From Chionoecetes opilio (taxonomy: Eukaryota > Arthropoda > Malacostraca > Decapoda > Majidae): a stretch of 64,000 bases of DNA. The notes under the pieces are model-generated. The model made no database searches. It was not told the DNA's origin and saw only the letters and a list, made by a program, of their open reading frames with translations. The stretch spans positions 93,962 to 157,961 of the forward strand of contig JACEEZ010020920.1 of the NCBI GenBank assembly GCA_016584305.1, in the 5' to 3' direction. The position numbers and the translations under genes were made by a program. Below are positions 23,101 through 38,004 of the stretch, in pieces. The stretch's first letter is position 1. Each line of letters opens with the position of its first letter.

Positions 23101-25214
23101 CACCCAACGCATTCTACAAGCAAGTTCTACAACAAACCTCTACAAGAGAGTACCAATCTCCGGCCATTCTACAGCTTCTCCACGTTCTACCAAGATTATA
23201 AATATTATACGCCGATCTTCTTCAAACAACCACAGCCAGCCAGTACAACCACAACCACGACCATCAACATGGCAACCTCGGTCCCCTACGCAACACAAGC
23301 CAGCCGCAACACACTCTACAATAATTGCTTCAAGTCCACGAGCAACACAACAGCCAGCAAGTAACTACGAGAATCTTCAAGTCTACAAACAGCGAATACA
23401 GAGGGAGTGAGAGGTAGCCTCACTCAAGCAACTCAGCGCATTTTTTCAGTAATGAGGTCGCCCCATCATTACCAGCCACCCGACACCGCGCTGCCACAGA
23501 CAGAAACGTCTCGCATCTCTCCACATTCAAGATATCAACGTTCTACATGCAACTGTCCAGCCCTACACGTCTACAACCCTGCATCTCGTCATGGCTCAAC
23601 GTAGCAGCTTCGATACGCAACACAGATCATCTCGTCATGGCCCAGCGCAACACAGATACCCCTCCCGTTACACAGCAACACAGCAGCCCATATCACCGCC
23701 TGCCGAACATTCCGCTGACACAGCCCATCACCCGTCCGCCCTCACAGTAATGCTGACTTCACACTACCACACAGTGTCACTACCTACCGCCACTACCAGC
23801 CGTTCCTCAGCTACGGACTTAAGCGCGTGCATCACCACACAAATGTCTGAGTATTTTATTCATATTTCTTATGTGTATGTATATGTTATTATTATTTTTC
23901 CTACATATCTTCTTTGACAGAATGTGAATATCCGGCGACTGTACTGTTCATCCTTTATCCTGGCACTCACCCATCCATCTGTTACCAGGACCTCACCTAT
24001 CACACACCAATACGAGTAGCTACCAGCTAAGTAATATTTTACATTTTTAGGTGAGAAGATATACATTACGCGACTCACACAGTGAGTTCACATACACGTT
24101 ACAAATATTATTAATGCTGTTTTAACCTACATTTCCATTTAATTTTACAATGGCTACGATAAGTACATCGGTACAAACTCCGTCTTGGCACCTATATCAT
24201 ATTGTTCAGCATATATAAGACTATTCTTTTTACACAAGGCGAATTTTTAGACCACGGTATTCCCACACTATTTTTTTTTCAACAGTAATGCATATATCAC
24301 AATTACTGGAGACATAAGTCTTACGAGTGCACCTTTACTACTGTTTACTACTTTATGAGTTCACATTTCCTACAGCACCAGTGCAAACTCCAGAGGTTGA
24401 CATAAATGCATTAACTAGCGTGCCCGAGCGGCATCAGCATGCAGTGGCAACTCACTGTCACTCACTGTCACAGTTCAGTGTTACCGATTCCTGAACCTGA
24501 TTCCTGTAATGTTCTCTGTTTTTCATGATTGTTTAGTTTGAGACGTCTTACTACATACACGGTCGTGAATAATTTTTAGAGTAACTAGAGGATTAGATAC
24601 AGATGATGCCTTACCAAACACTAATTTTGATACACAGGACACACCTGTAGTTAATGATGACACACACACTGCTACAAATGATTACCGTCACAAATTGCGA
24701 TCACACACGCAAAAACAGTAGTGTCATACCATTCCATACCATTCCATATCATTACATTTTATATCAGTTCACCTGATTATTTTACAATTATTCATGTATT
24801 CTGAATTTTAATGTGTGTTATTCTATTTTTAGAAAAGGTCTACACAACACACCAAGCCAATGTTATATACGCTCTTGATAATACTTTACATTGATGTTTT
24901 ACGATTTTTTGGTTTTGCTACATATTATTCTGACCAACTATAGAAAAGAATATGATTGCATTTTACCTTGTAAATCTAGCACGATAGAAACACTAATGTA
25001 TGACAGATAATCTTCACATTAGAATACTATTATATAAGAGTTACAGTTGCACCACAGTGCATAGCATTATATAATTATTTACTTACTTTCCTCAATGAAA
25101 GGAATTATTACGCACTTATCATTGCATGCCATTATTTACTTACATTCCTCATTTAAAGGATTTTTTTACGCAATTAATGTTGACATACATTAATTACTTG
25201 CATGACATGTTATC
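23101..25214. other. Interior of LTR element, no recognisable gene
   Basis: From about 23100 to 23830 the DNA is C/A-rich with many TCTACAA and CACAGC phrases and several short overlapping frames, none like gag. From 23900 to 25214 it is AT-rich with loosely repeated ACTTACNTTCCTCA and ATTACTTGCATGA phrases. Confidence 0.5.
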
Positions 25215-27087
25215 TCTGATTCATATCTCTATTGTCTCTCTGAGGAGAGACAAGGAGAGGTATGTCAGGAGTCTCGCTGAGGATGTCGAGGGTCATTTGA
25301 ACGCTAATGACCTCCGACCCGCCTACCGAGCCCGGAAGAAGCTCCGTTCCAAGTCTCCTTCTCGGGCGAGTGCTATTCGAAGAGCAGATGGGCGCCTCGT
25401 GTCGGACATGGATGGGCAGATGGCTCGTTGGGCTGAGTACTTTGGGCAGTTGTTCACGGTGGACCCTCCAACTGAGCAGCTTCACACCACTGGGTTACAG
25501 GCAGTGGATGCCGATCTTCCCATTGACGAAACCGCACCCTCTCTTGACGAAGTCAGAGAGGCTGTAGCAAAGTTGAAGGGTGGAAAGGCAGCTGGTGTTT
25601 GTAATATCAGTGCGGAGCTCCTCAAAGCTGGGGGTGAGGCCATGATCCGCGGGTTGCATGCTGTCCTGACTGCCGTGTGGCAATCAGGTATCATTCCTCC
25701 TGACTGGAAAATGGGGCTGGTCGTCCCTATCTGGAAAGGGAAAGGGGACCGTCAGGACTGCAACAATTACCGCGGTATTACACTGCTGAGCGTACCAGGC
25801 AAGGTGCTTGCCCATCTATTGCTGACACGAATTCGCAGTCATCTGGTGAAGCATCAGAGACCTCAGCAGTCTGGGTTCACGCCTGGTAAGTCAACAACGG
25901 ACCGTATCCTAGCGCTTCGTGTCCTTGTGGAACGCTGACGTGAGTTTCGACAGGGGATGCTTGCAGCCTATGTTGATCTCAAGAAGGCGTTTGACTCATT
26001 GCATCGTGAGTCACTCTGGGATCTTCTGCGACTTCGAGGGATTACTGCAAAGACTATTGGTTTGATAACTGGTCTGTATTCTGGGACTGAGAGTGCTGTG
26101 AAGTGTGGGGCAGGTGTATCCAGCTTCTTTCCTGTGAATACAGGAGTGAGGCAAGGGTGCGTCCTTGCCCCATCACTTTTCAACGCTTGTATGGACTGGG
26201 TATTGGACAAGGTTGTAGATCAAAGTGATTGTGGAGCATTCGTCGGCAACACCAAGATCACTGATCTTGTTTTTGCCGATGATGCAGTAATCTTTGCTGA
26301 GTCGCTGGAGGTCCTGGTGATGGCTCTCGAGGCGCTGCACGAGGAGGCAAAGCCTTTGGGACTTGAGGTCTCCTGGCTCAAGACCAAGGTCCAGGTATTT
26401 GGAGACTTACTAGATGAAGCAGTACAGTCTGTTCATGCGTGTGGCGAGGACATTGAGATCTTGGAAAGTTTTACATACCTTGGTAGCGTAGTCCATAATG
26501 ACGGTGGGTCACGTCAAGAAGTCTTACGGCGGATTGGCATAGCCCACGGTGTTATGGACTCGCTCAGCGGGAGTATTTGGCGTTGTCGGTACCTGTGCAG
26601 GAGGACAAATATCCGGTTCTTCAAGTCGCTTGTGATCCCTGTCCTACTCTATGGTTGTGAGACATGGACACTAAATAGTGACTTGAAGAGACGAATCAAT
26701 GCCTTTGGTAATAAGTGTCTTCGCAGAATCATGGGGTATCGCTGGGATGATTACGTGTCAAATCAGCGATTGCACCGTGAGACTGAATCGAGGCCTTTTA
26801 CCTGCATAGTCCGTCAGCGCCAACTTCGGCTATATGGGCATGTGGCACGCTACCCTGAAACCGATCCTTCCTATCGGGTTGTATCTGTAAGAGACAATCC
26901 GGCGTGGAGGAGGCCAAGGGGGCGCCCACAAGGCTCGTGGCTGGGGCAAGTTGATGTTTTTTGTCGAGAGCTGCTTGGTATGGGAAAGGAGCCTGCATGG
27001 GAACTCGCGCGTGGTGACCCCCGGGAGTGGCGTCGTAGGGTGGGCGAGGCGACGCGCCCCCCGGCGTATGCCCCCAATGATTGATGA
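25215..27087 (+). pseudogene. RTE-like LINE reverse transcriptase, one in-frame stop
   Basis: One frame runs from about 25228 to 27084, broken only by TGA at 25936-25938. It contains KGGKAAGVCNISAELLK, CNNYRGITLLSVPGKV, QSGFTPGKSTTDRI, YVDLKKAFDSLHRESLW (first catalytic Asp), GVRQGCVLAPSLFN, DLVFADDAVIFAES (F-A-D-D box), FTYLGSVVHNDG and a C-terminal LRLYGHVARYP helix region. The 5' end lacks the endonuclease, so it is 5'-truncated. The 3' end has a short (TGAT)n tail, typical of RTE elements, instead of poly(A). Possible target duplication around GACATGTTAT / GACATTGTTAT. The sister copy at 45491-46741 is about 95% alike. Confidence 0.85.
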
Positions 27088-28656
<1,569 letters not shown>

Positions 28657-29248
28657 TGTCAGTCAGTTATCACTCCTAACATATATATTAACTTGCATAA
28701 CTATTACTTGTGAATTACACCTAGTTATCAAACAAGGGTCACACTTATTATAACTTCCATACAGGATATGTACATGTAATTAACATCAACAAAATCAGTG
28801 TATTTTTAGAAACATTATAAACATATAATTATATATCTATGTAATATATATATACAATTATACGTTTATCTTTCCTCCTCTGTTTCACCGTGAGACCCAT
28901 GAACACCTTGCACTCTCAAAGTATGTCACAGGACAAATGCCTAGTTGTCAGCATAGGGTATAGGATCAACAAGAAGTGATAAGAAGCCAGAATCACGAGG
29001 AGGAGGAAGAGAAGCCCTCGGACATCGACACTACCAACACGCACCTCTCACTCGCTCCGTCCGGCACTCCCTGGCTGTGCTCAAGAAATTCATTGTACTT
29101 GGTTGTAATCTCTACAATTTTTATTGGACCCTAAATAAATGTGTACAAGCTGGAAGTACCATTTTAACTCATACCAGATAAGTCTCTACAATTATCAGAC
29201 TTATATAAATGGTGGCCATGCGGTGGTCATATTTACACCGCGACTTAT
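28657..29248 (+). repeat. 3' LTR
   Basis: Begins TGTCAGTCAG, contains AATAAATGTGTACAAGCTGG and ends CGCGACTTAT, followed by the target duplication AAATG. Confidence 0.8.
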
Positions 29249-29253
29249 AAATG

Positions 29254-29787
29254 CACTAATTAACGGTTGGACACACAACAATTATAGAGAATACCTTAGA
29301 ATCCGTTTTGAACTCGGACAATGATGTAAAGAAGCTCATAATACGAACTGGGAAGAAAAAGTTAATAGTATTTTAGAATTGAGCAAAGATGGTAAAGCCT
29401 TTTGGAGTAAAATTAAATTATTGAAAGGGAAAAACACAGTACACGCAAACTACATGCAAGATGAAGATGGAAACAAATACTACACTGACAAAGAAAAATG
29501 CAACCTTATGGAGAACACTTGGAAGGATGTCTTTAGAATAACAGACGAGGAAGAGGCCAACTTTGACATAGCACACTCTAATCACATCAACACTTGTATT
29601 AATATCCAACAGCCTAGAGTAAATCCATTCAACACTTCAGATCTAAGCAGACTTAATAATGACAATTTCTTCACTAGAGTAATTGAGAAGGATGAAGTAA
29701 AAAGGTACTTACGAAGATCAAAAAAGAAAACACCGGGATCTCCCAGGATAAATAAACACATTATAGAAAAATGTCCTGACACCGCTA
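29254..29787 (+). pseudogene. Split LINE copy D, piece 2: linker before RT
   Basis: Resumes the LINE frame with LINGWTHNNYREYLRIRF, passes a stop at 29322-29324 and a frame change, then runs open from about 29379 through SKDGKAFWSKIKLLKGKN to KKTPGSPRINKHIIEKCPDT. The last block aligns with CPGQSGINKTVLKHLPDN of copy B, which sets its place in ORF2. Confidence 0.8.
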
Positions 29788-30010
29788 TACTACGCTCCAA
29801 AATATTGTTCGCCACATCATAACAGAGCGCTCCCATTCTGAAAATGGCAAATGGAAAATGAAAATTCTGAAAATGTACTCTATGGCAGCCTAGTGACTTC
29901 CGAGAGAGATATCCTAAATATAGCAGCTTGTTTAAAGTATCGACAGTCCATCATGTTCGTTGAGGAATGTTCAGTTGCCACTTGTCAATTATAGACCATG
30001 GAGCTATAAT
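29788..30010 (+). repeat. Left inverted repeat of Tc1-like element
   Basis: Pairs first with 38529-38640 and then, after insertion-free text, with 37775-37850 (shared CAGCTTGTTTAAAGTA and ACTTGTCAATTATAGAC). Confidence 0.7.
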
Positions 30011-30314
30011 AATAAGGAGAGGCCATGACGTCACTTCAGTGAAGCCAGCTCTGGCTCCGCTCCTTTGCTCAAAGACATTCAGACAGTAGGATAATGACCC
30101 AAAACAATGCTCTTCGGAAAGTACGCGCGCCACTCACAGACAACTACATTTTACCATCATGCAGGCTTGCTCTACATATGACTACATCCAGAGAACCAGG
30201 AATGATAGCTTAACATTTCATCGGTACGTTACAGAGATTTCGTGGCGAAATATTGCTTAAGAGACTAGAAAACCTAGGTAGATCAAGAGCGTTTTAAGAG
30301 AATGCAGATGCTTG

Positions 30315-31100
30315 TGTAGTGCCCCCCCTTTTGGCTAGATCTTAATTTGAAGGGCTCCACAAACCTGGCGATTACGCTGCCACCACCCGCAATAAGAGGG
30401 AAAAAAACCTAAAGATTTAGACAATATATGAAGATAACTGGAACTTAATGAACGACTCGTTAACAGGGTTTCTTTATAATCTTCAAGATCAGTATCACAT
30501 CACATGATCACTATGGTTTCACCGAAATCACAAAATAATAATAATAATACCCAAAACGACTAATTTCTCATCCGGGCTTAACACAGGCACAAAAGTTCCT
30601 ATACTGAGTTACTAGGTACTATACCTATCTACACTAATAAACAACGGAACTATAACATGGCCTTAGCTCTATATACTGGTGTCCTAGCTGGTCACCGCCT
30701 CTGCTCCACTCAGCGGGACACAAGTCTCGCCGCCATCAAACACGTGTGTCACGTCGGGGTATCAGCCAGCACTCCGCTCAGCTCACTTCCTCAGGAACAA
30801 GACCCTTTGAAAAGGGTTCTCAGGAACAACTCCCTCCACACGACCGTTCCACTCGGGTGTCGTGTTGAGAGAGAGAGAGAGCGGCTGTCTGCCTTCTCTC
30901 TTACCTTCTTCCCGTGATGTCACCAGTTACTACGAGACCATAAACATATGACCGAAAACCTATATCCAAATGATTGGGACTGAGGAGTGAAGAAAAATTA
31001 CTATAAAATAAATGGCTATATATTACTTTACTCGCACCACTCATGTGTAAATTTTTCGTCAATCGTGAGTCCCCAGTTTGACTCATTTTCCCGCGTTACA
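30315..31100 (+). repeat. 5' LTR of short LTR element
   Basis: Contains GGTTTCTTTATAATCTTCAA, CTCACTTCCTCAGGAACAAG and a GA-repeat (30868-30882). It differs from the 3' LTR by scattered substitutions and small indels, so the insertion is not recent. Confidence 0.85.
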
Positions 31101-32388
31101 TGGCTTCCTCCCCCCCACAAAATGTTTCTTGTTCCTCAGTCCTTCAACACACATCCTACCAGATACTTAGCTAAGTACAACAAGAAAATAGTAACAGATC
31201 ATGACTCCTCGCCTTCTAAATTCACATATTAGTTTTCTATCCACACAAAAAAACATACGTTGGACATTACAACTCCCAAATGAACTTTACAAAAACAATA
31301 ATCAAGTGGTATTGCATTCTTAACTTCTTCACCTCCCTCACCAAGAGCAGATTAGCCAATTTGGGGATACATAGTCAATGTAATGACTTTACTCCATCTT
31401 CTCACTTCATCTCCTACTTTGCTCACTTAGGCCGAAGCCATATAGAGTCGCAACTGGACTCATCCCTCTAGTCTGTAATGATTGTTCCTTTACCCTACTA
31501 AACCTAGGCATAGGCACGTAGGGAGAAATCACGACTGGATTTTCTCTATTCCCTTCCGTACTTGGGATAAGGCTCACCTCCTAATTGAGGCATACACTCC
31601 TGCGTCAATCACCCAACGAGGAAAGCTCAAAGCCAAGTACATCCTCGGGTCTGACGAAATCCTTTGCGGGTCTAGTGTTTAGTGTAATCTATGTACACCC
31701 TCTAAAGTAAGTTTTCTAACCTTTACAAGTCTGTCTAGGGGACTTTCATCAAAATATCTCTTTCTCACTAGAGATAATAACTATCCTCACCACTTTCTTA
31801 CGATCTGTCATTAACATTCCTCTACATAGCTCCTCACTGACCTTCTTTGTCTGTTCAAATTCCTCCTCCATTAATACCACTTCTGCTGGCTCCAACAGCC
31901 ATCTATCCTGTCCTACATCAATGTTATTTTACGTTATACTACTTGTTACCCTAACTAACCTTAACCTTACCGTAAGGTACGGTAACCTAATCTTACCGTA
32001 CCTTTTACATGTGTTAGTGTGGATTGTAAGCCCTCTATCCACACATTCCCATATCCACATCCACTCGACATCATTATCCACATGCATACCTTGAACAATA
32101 CAACAATACCCTCATCATCCATCCACATCCACCCGACATCCACACAAATCCTTATCCACTTCCACACTGCATCCACGCTACCCACATCACCCACATCCAC
32201 ACTACCTTCACTTAACACTTCACCTTCATGTTCAACTGCGGGTCTTGGGCTTGCGTGTTTCATGCAGCACTCTTTCACTTCCCCGCCCCGGCATGTACCA
32301 GGCCATCACTATTGTCTTTATCTATGTCTGTGCTAGCACGTGGGTAAGGGGAACCATGAAATGGATCCCTAACCAGCTGCCACCAACT
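31101..32388. other. Internal region of short LTR element
   Basis: No gene recognised. A stretch 32035-32215 is a loose tandem repeat of (T/A)TCCACA phrases, and 31960-32010 has a TTACCGTA inverted motif. Confidence 0.5.
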
Positions 32389-33187
32389 TGTAGTGCCCCC
32401 CCCCCTTTTGGCTAGATCTTAATTTGAAGGGCTCCACAAACCTGGCGATTACGCTGCCACCATACCACAATAAGTGGGAAAAAACCCTAAAGATTTAGAG
32501 AATATATGAGGATAACTGGGACTTAATGAGCGACTCGTTAACAGGGTTTCTTTATAATCTTCAAGATCAGTAATCACATCACATCTCCTATGGTTTCACC
32601 GAAATCACAAAATAATAATAATAATATCCGGAACGACTAATTTCTCATCCGGGCTTAACACAGGCACACAAGTTCCTATACTGAGTTACTAGCCCTGAGT
32701 AGGTACTATACCTATTTACACTAATAAACAACGGAGCTATAAAATGGCCTTAGCTCTATATACTGGCGTCCAAGCTGGTCACCGCCTCTGCTCCACTCAG
32801 CGGGACACAGGTCTCGCCGCCATCAAACACGTGTGTCACGTCGGGGTATCAGCCAGCACTCCGCTCAGCTCACTTCCCCAGGAACAAGACCCTTTGAAAA
32901 GGGTTCTCAGGAACAACTCCCTCCACACGACCGTTCCACTCGGGTGTCGGGTTGAGAGAGAGAGGAGAGAAGCGCTGTTGCCTTCTCTCTTACCTTCTTC
33001 CCGTGACGTCACCAGTGACTACGAGACCATAAACATATGACCGGAAACCTATATCCAAATGAATTGGGACTGAGGAGAGAAGAAAAATACTATTTAATAA
33101 ATGGCTATTATTACTTTACTCGCACCACTCAGTGTAAACTTTTCGTCAATCGTGAGTCCCCAGTTTGACTCATTTTCCCGCGTTACC
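32389..33187 (+). repeat. 3' LTR of short LTR element
   Basis: Partner of 30315-31100. Last base is C where the 5' LTR has A. Confidence 0.85.
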
Positions 33188-33191
33188 CTTG

Positions 33192-34455
33192 TCACTTGTT
33201 CTAGGAGTAATTCCAAGGAATTCACCTGTAATTCTCTTTCATGACTTTTAAACATAAACGAGTCATATGACTGGAATGTAGGATTCTTGCTATTACCAGA
33301 AATATTATGAGCACATATTTATTTCCAAAAATCATGAGAAATGCCTAAACCTTGGTGACTTCAGCACGCTACTGAGTCGCCGTGAACGATTTCTACTAAT
33401 TTGGCTGCTGGTACCTCATTTGTATTTCATTATTAGTGATACTCAGTTATTGTTAGATGTAAACTGTGTGTTGACTGTAGTGACGAGCATTGTGTGATTA
33501 GATGATTAAATTTTACCAGGGTTCTTACCGAGTGGGCTTCCCAACCTGGAAGATTTCGGGCAAGGAATCCGCTGCCACTTACTGCTGATGCACCATTAGG
33601 TTAATCATTTTTAGACATTAATTGAGAAAATGCATCTACATTATTTATGCAGTTACAAGTAATAACTAGTATTAATGCTGCTCAAATAATATATTCAAAT
33701 TGAAATACTTTGTCGTATGCTGTTTCAAAAGTATATTAGTGAGAGAAACAACTGAATTTGGTAGGGAATATCACATAGAAATGCCTCTTACATTAAAAAA
33801 CTATTTCTCTAAAATCCAGAGAAGGATTGGCATGTTTTTTTTTTCAGGTTAGGTTATGATTAAAAGTTAGGTTTGGTTAGGTTCAATTCACCATTTTTTC
33901 TTAATTTATTCATATTTTTAGATTAGTTTAGGTTGTATTCATATTTTATCCAATTTTCTTAATTTTTTAATTATTTTACCCACATTTCCTCTGATCTTCA
34001 TAGTCCTCCCCACTATCGGGGGTCAATATTGTCATAGTCTTTTTATGGTTATTATTTATTTGCACAGCAAGTGAGGGATCAAAACACTTAAATTAACTGA
34101 AACAACAACAACAACAACAACTAGGCCTAACAAATGGAGGGAATTAAAAAAAATAGGAAACGACAATGAAGGAAATATTTACCCTTCTTGCTTATCCTAC
34201 TTAAATTGCTGCCAGCCTTTGTGATATAAGCCTAATCCTGGCAAATGTATGGCTTTTTTTTTATGTTGGATTGCCTGTGATATATGTGTTGCCTGTGGTG
34301 AAACGGTGTGTGATGTTTGCATTTATGGATCATGGTTTGCATTTGCAGTATTTGTGTTTGTTCTTGTTTGATGTCTGCCTAAAAAATAATAGCTTGTGCA
34401 GTTGTTTGGAAGATGATTTTGCTTCTATTTAGGTTTCCAAAAGATGCACATCCCA
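33192..34455. other. AT-rich DNA, no gene; small GGTTAGGTT patch
   Basis: Nothing coding. At 33845-33890 a degenerate run of GTTAGGTT-type units resembles interstitial telomere-like sequence. Confidence 0.45.
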
Positions 34456-34631
<176 letters not shown>

Positions 34632-35968
34632 TTTTTTTTTTTTTTTTTTTTTTTTAAACATACATATAACTAAAGCCCAAAGGTGCACTGCCGTGTGCTA
34701 CCTATCTTAAGGGCAATTTACACATAAATATAAAGACCTAAAAACAAACATTATATACATTTATGCATCACTAAAGTGTTTGTTGAGGCACTGTTGCTGT
34801 CACTAGTGTCACAGTATCACTAGCCTCAGCGGGGGGGGCTTCAACAGTCTCCACCGATTGGCCGCCAACTTTACACTTTGTGTGTTCATCTCCTGGATGT
34901 GAGGGACAGCGGCCGTGAAAATGTTCCACATCCTGGAGGCGCGGCCCACAAAGGTGCGTTGGTGCTGGCTGGCACGGGAACGCGGCACCTCCACTGCATC
35001 ACCACTGGTAAGCACCGTTCTCGTGCTTCGCGTGGCGACTCTCGGAGGCTGTCGTAACCCAGCCAGGTGTGGCACTCCCTGCACCTGTGCCTTGTGGAAT
35101 ACCACAAGCGCTGCGACATCCCTGCACTGTTCCAGTGAGTCGAGAGGACTCACCGGCTCGAACAGGGCTGGTGGGTCTGGGGGGTCTGGGGGGTCTGCAG
35201 CATCCACCAGTCGCAGGGCTCGACGCTGGATGCTGTCCAGCCTCCGAGTGTGCGAGGCTGCACACGACATCCAGGAGAGGGCGGCGTACTCTAAGTAAGG
35301 CCGTATCTGGGCCTTATAGAGCAAGAGCTTCCCTCCCCTGTCTAGGAATCTGGCTACCCTTCGCAGGGCAGAGACCCTGTGAGAGGCCTTTTTTGCAATG
35401 TGTTTGATGTGGCCGTCAAACCTTAGCTCTCGGTCCACTTCTACTCCCAGAACCTTGACGGCTTCCTGGAGTGGGAGAGGAACGCCACCAAACCGCAGCC
35501 TCCCTTCCACTGCTGGCCCGGCAGCGGGGGACCGATAAACCACCATTGCCTGTGTCTTCTCCGGAGCAAAGTTCACCTGCCAACGTGTACCCCACTCCTG
35601 TATAACACTCAGCTGCTGATTGACCTCATCAGCAGCACGCCCACTGTCATGTCGCGGGTAGGAGCAGGAGAGAGTACAGTCATCAGCGTAAGCCGAAACT
35701 GCTGGCAGCTGCTGGAGAAGATCGTCCACGTAGATGTTCCACAGGACTGGCCCCAGCACAGAACCCTGTGGGACTGATGCTTCCACTGGCAGGGACTCAG
35801 AGGCCTGCCCGTTAACGACGACCTGGAGGGTTCTTCCCTGCAGGTAGTCCCCCAGGAGCAGCAGGAGGTCACCCTGGATGCCTTTTGCTCGGAGTTTTTC
35901 GAGAAGGCCTCCGTGCCACACCCTGTCAAAGGCACCCGCTATGTCAAGGGCCACCACGACAGTGTCTC
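34632..35968 (-). pseudogene. Non-LTR retrotransposon RT, 5'-truncated at a (CT)n array
   Basis: On the minus strand the frame is open from the CT array to 34809. Blocks: VVVALDIAGAFDRVWHGG (first catalytic Asp), VPQGSVLGPVLWNIYVDDLL, SAYADDCTLSC (A-D-D box), VKVLGVEVDRELRFDGH, LRRVARFLDRGGKLLLYKAQ and the C-terminal FVGRASRMWNIF. It lacks the endonuclease and the first RT motifs. The 3' UTR ends in a poly(A) seen as the T-run at 34632-34655. No internal stop, so this is a relatively young truncated copy. Confidence 0.85.
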
Positions 35969-36316
<348 letters not shown>

Positions 36317-36708
36317 GTTATTGAGATCCTCTCTCATTGCCATTATCTATTCCACTCTTAAGTCTATTTTGTCATTTCACTCTCAATTCATCAAACCATC
36401 TACTCCACTTGACAACCATATATCTCCCTCACAGAACATACCAACTCTGCTTTATAATTTGGAGAATAAAGTATTATATTATCTCCATTAACTGCTTATC
36501 AAATAACAATGATAAGCATAATTGTGTAACATGTATGTTGCAGTGAAGTCACGTATTGACTTGGAAGTTGCATATGGATAAGTTTTCTTCATTCTTGCCC
36601 TGGAATACATAATTTTCTCCTAGTAAATATAAGAACATATCTCAGAAACTCTACATAGAAGACTATACATGTTCCTGCGTTCAAATGTTAAATCCCTGTT
36701 CATTGTAA

Positions 36709-36780
<72 letters not shown>

Positions 36781-37126
36781 ATATATATATAGATAAAGTA
36801 TGGGGTAAGGAGGTGGATGGGAACCATTTCTTCTCTGCCTTTACAGAATAAAGGAATGGAAATTCTGATGTGTTTTCTATGAAAACCGTACAGACAACTT
36901 ATATTCCATGCATTGCAGCAGATGAATGACTAAAAATCATGTGATATATGGAAGAAACAAGGCGATAAAACAATTTTTCGTTGACAATTTACGCACGAGA
37001 AAACCACTGTTTTGGGTGTATAAGGCTGGCTCCGCCCACCGGTTAAGCTCCGCCCCCTTGCTTCACCGAGGAGTGAACAGAACCCGCGTGAGGGCCCCTC
37101 CTTATATAATACCTCTATGTTATAGA
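36317..37126. other. AT-rich stretch with AT microsatellite, no gene
   Basis: Includes an AT array at 36714-36790. The part 36960-37126 weakly resembles the inverse of 30010-30110 (CCCAAAACA, GCGGAGC, AAGGAGGGGCC) and may be inner inverted-repeat DNA of the Tc1-like element. Confidence 0.45.
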
Positions 37127-37209
37127 CGAAGCATTTTGAAAAGGATAGCCTCACTCCCAGCGAGTAATTTGAACAGACGCGCGATGGTATAACTCTCATT
37201 GTCTCCATA

Positions 37210-37377
37210 ATAGGTGGCAAGAATGACCTAACAAAGGAGCAAATTAAAGTTATTGTAACTCTACACAAGGCAGAGAGGCCAGTGAAAGAAATATCAAGGA
37301 GTGTGGGTGTTGCGAGGAAATGTCTGCTGAAGTGGGTGAGAACGTTTCGTGAAAGTGGCGGGATGGCGACACCGTAA
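37210..37377 (+). pseudogene. Tc1/mariner-type helix-turn-helix N-terminus, plus-strand copy
   Basis: The frame reads GGKNDLTKEQIKVIVTLHKA and then VKEISRSVGVARKCLLKWVR before a stop at 37375-37377 (TAA). This is the first helix-turn-helix of a Tc1/mariner or pogo-like transposase. The initiator is ATA rather than ATG here, and no catalytic core follows. Confidence 0.55.
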
Positions 37378-37524
37378 CATAAAGAAGAGGCCAGGGCAAG
37401 GATGAAAAACATCAGCAAGCACACTAAATGTCATGAAACGTCAAGTGGATGCCCATCCTCAAATAAGAGCAGGATAATTATTACGATATGACATTTACAT
37501 CTTGCCCTGCCCTCTTCTTTATGT

Positions 37525-37691
37525 TACGGTGTCGCCATCACGCCACGTTCACGAAACGTTCTCACCCACTTCAGCACACATTTCCTCGTAACACCTACAA
37601 TCCTTGATATTTCTTTCACTGCCCTCTCTGCCTTGTGTAGAGTTAAAATTACTTAAATTTGCTCCTTTGTTAGGTCATTCTTGCCACCCAT
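37525..37691 (-). pseudogene. Tc1/mariner-type helix-turn-helix N-terminus, minus-strand copy
   Basis: The minus-strand counterpart starts ATG (37691-37689) and reads MGGKNDLTKEQI, stop, then VKEISRIVGVTRKCVLKWVR. It also lacks any DDE part. It faces the plus-strand copy head to head. Confidence 0.55.
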
Positions 37692-37857
37692 TATGGAGAT
37701 AATGAGAGTTATACCAACGCGCGTCTGTTCAAATTACTCGCAGGGAGTGAGGCGATGCTTTTCAAAATGCTTCGTCTATAATTGACAAGTTGCATCTGAA
37801 CATTCATCTACTGTCTTGATGGGCTGTCGGTACTTTAAACAAGCTGCCATATGTAGT

Positions 37858-37932
37858 ACTAGCCGCAAAGCCGCCCTCCGGGCGGACTTTTTGGCTAGCT
37901 CCTGCGGAGGGCTATTGGCGGGCCTTTGGCCC
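37858..37932. repeat. GC-rich nested hairpins
   Basis: CCGCCCTCCGGGCGG is a perfect stem-loop core, and TAGCC...GGCTA, GGCGGGCC and GGCCCACC pair nearby. Base composition differs sharply from the AT-rich flanks. Origin unknown. Confidence 0.5.
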
Positions 37933-38004
37933 ACCAAACACAAACTCTCCAGATAGCCCCTTCTAACTTTCCTGAAATCATGGATGTAGAAATGTATGTA
38001 TTAA

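Larger units (their letters stand above)
30315..33187 (+). mobile_element. Short LTR element without coding capacity, 4-bp target duplication
   Basis: Two direct repeats of about 790 bp, 30315-31100 and 32389-33187, start TGTAGTGCCCCC and end about CGCGTTACA. CTTG flanks both sides (30311-30314, 33188-33191). TGGCTTCCTCCCCCCC follows the first LTR as a primer-binding-like site. The internal 1.29 kb has no gag or pol frame, so the element is non-autonomous. Confidence 0.85.
37127..37785. repeat. Large foldback: two inverted copies of a transposase start
   Basis: Arm 37127-37405 and arm 37495-37785 are inverse copies over about 280 bp, with about 90 bp between. Each begins outside with TTATAGACGAAGCATTTTGA and carries the same coding start. 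They differ at scattered sites, so this is an old rearrangement, not an assembly mirror. Confidence 0.85.

Noticed and set aside
23407..23917. Possible gag gene in the LTR element at 22402-29248
   Set aside because: Several overlapping short frames with no capsid or zinc-knuckle motif; composition bias (C/A-rich) explains them.
31960..32340. Coding region in the short LTR element (D/V/W-rich minus frame)
   Set aside because: It arises from a loose ATCCACA tandem repeat and has no gag or pol features.
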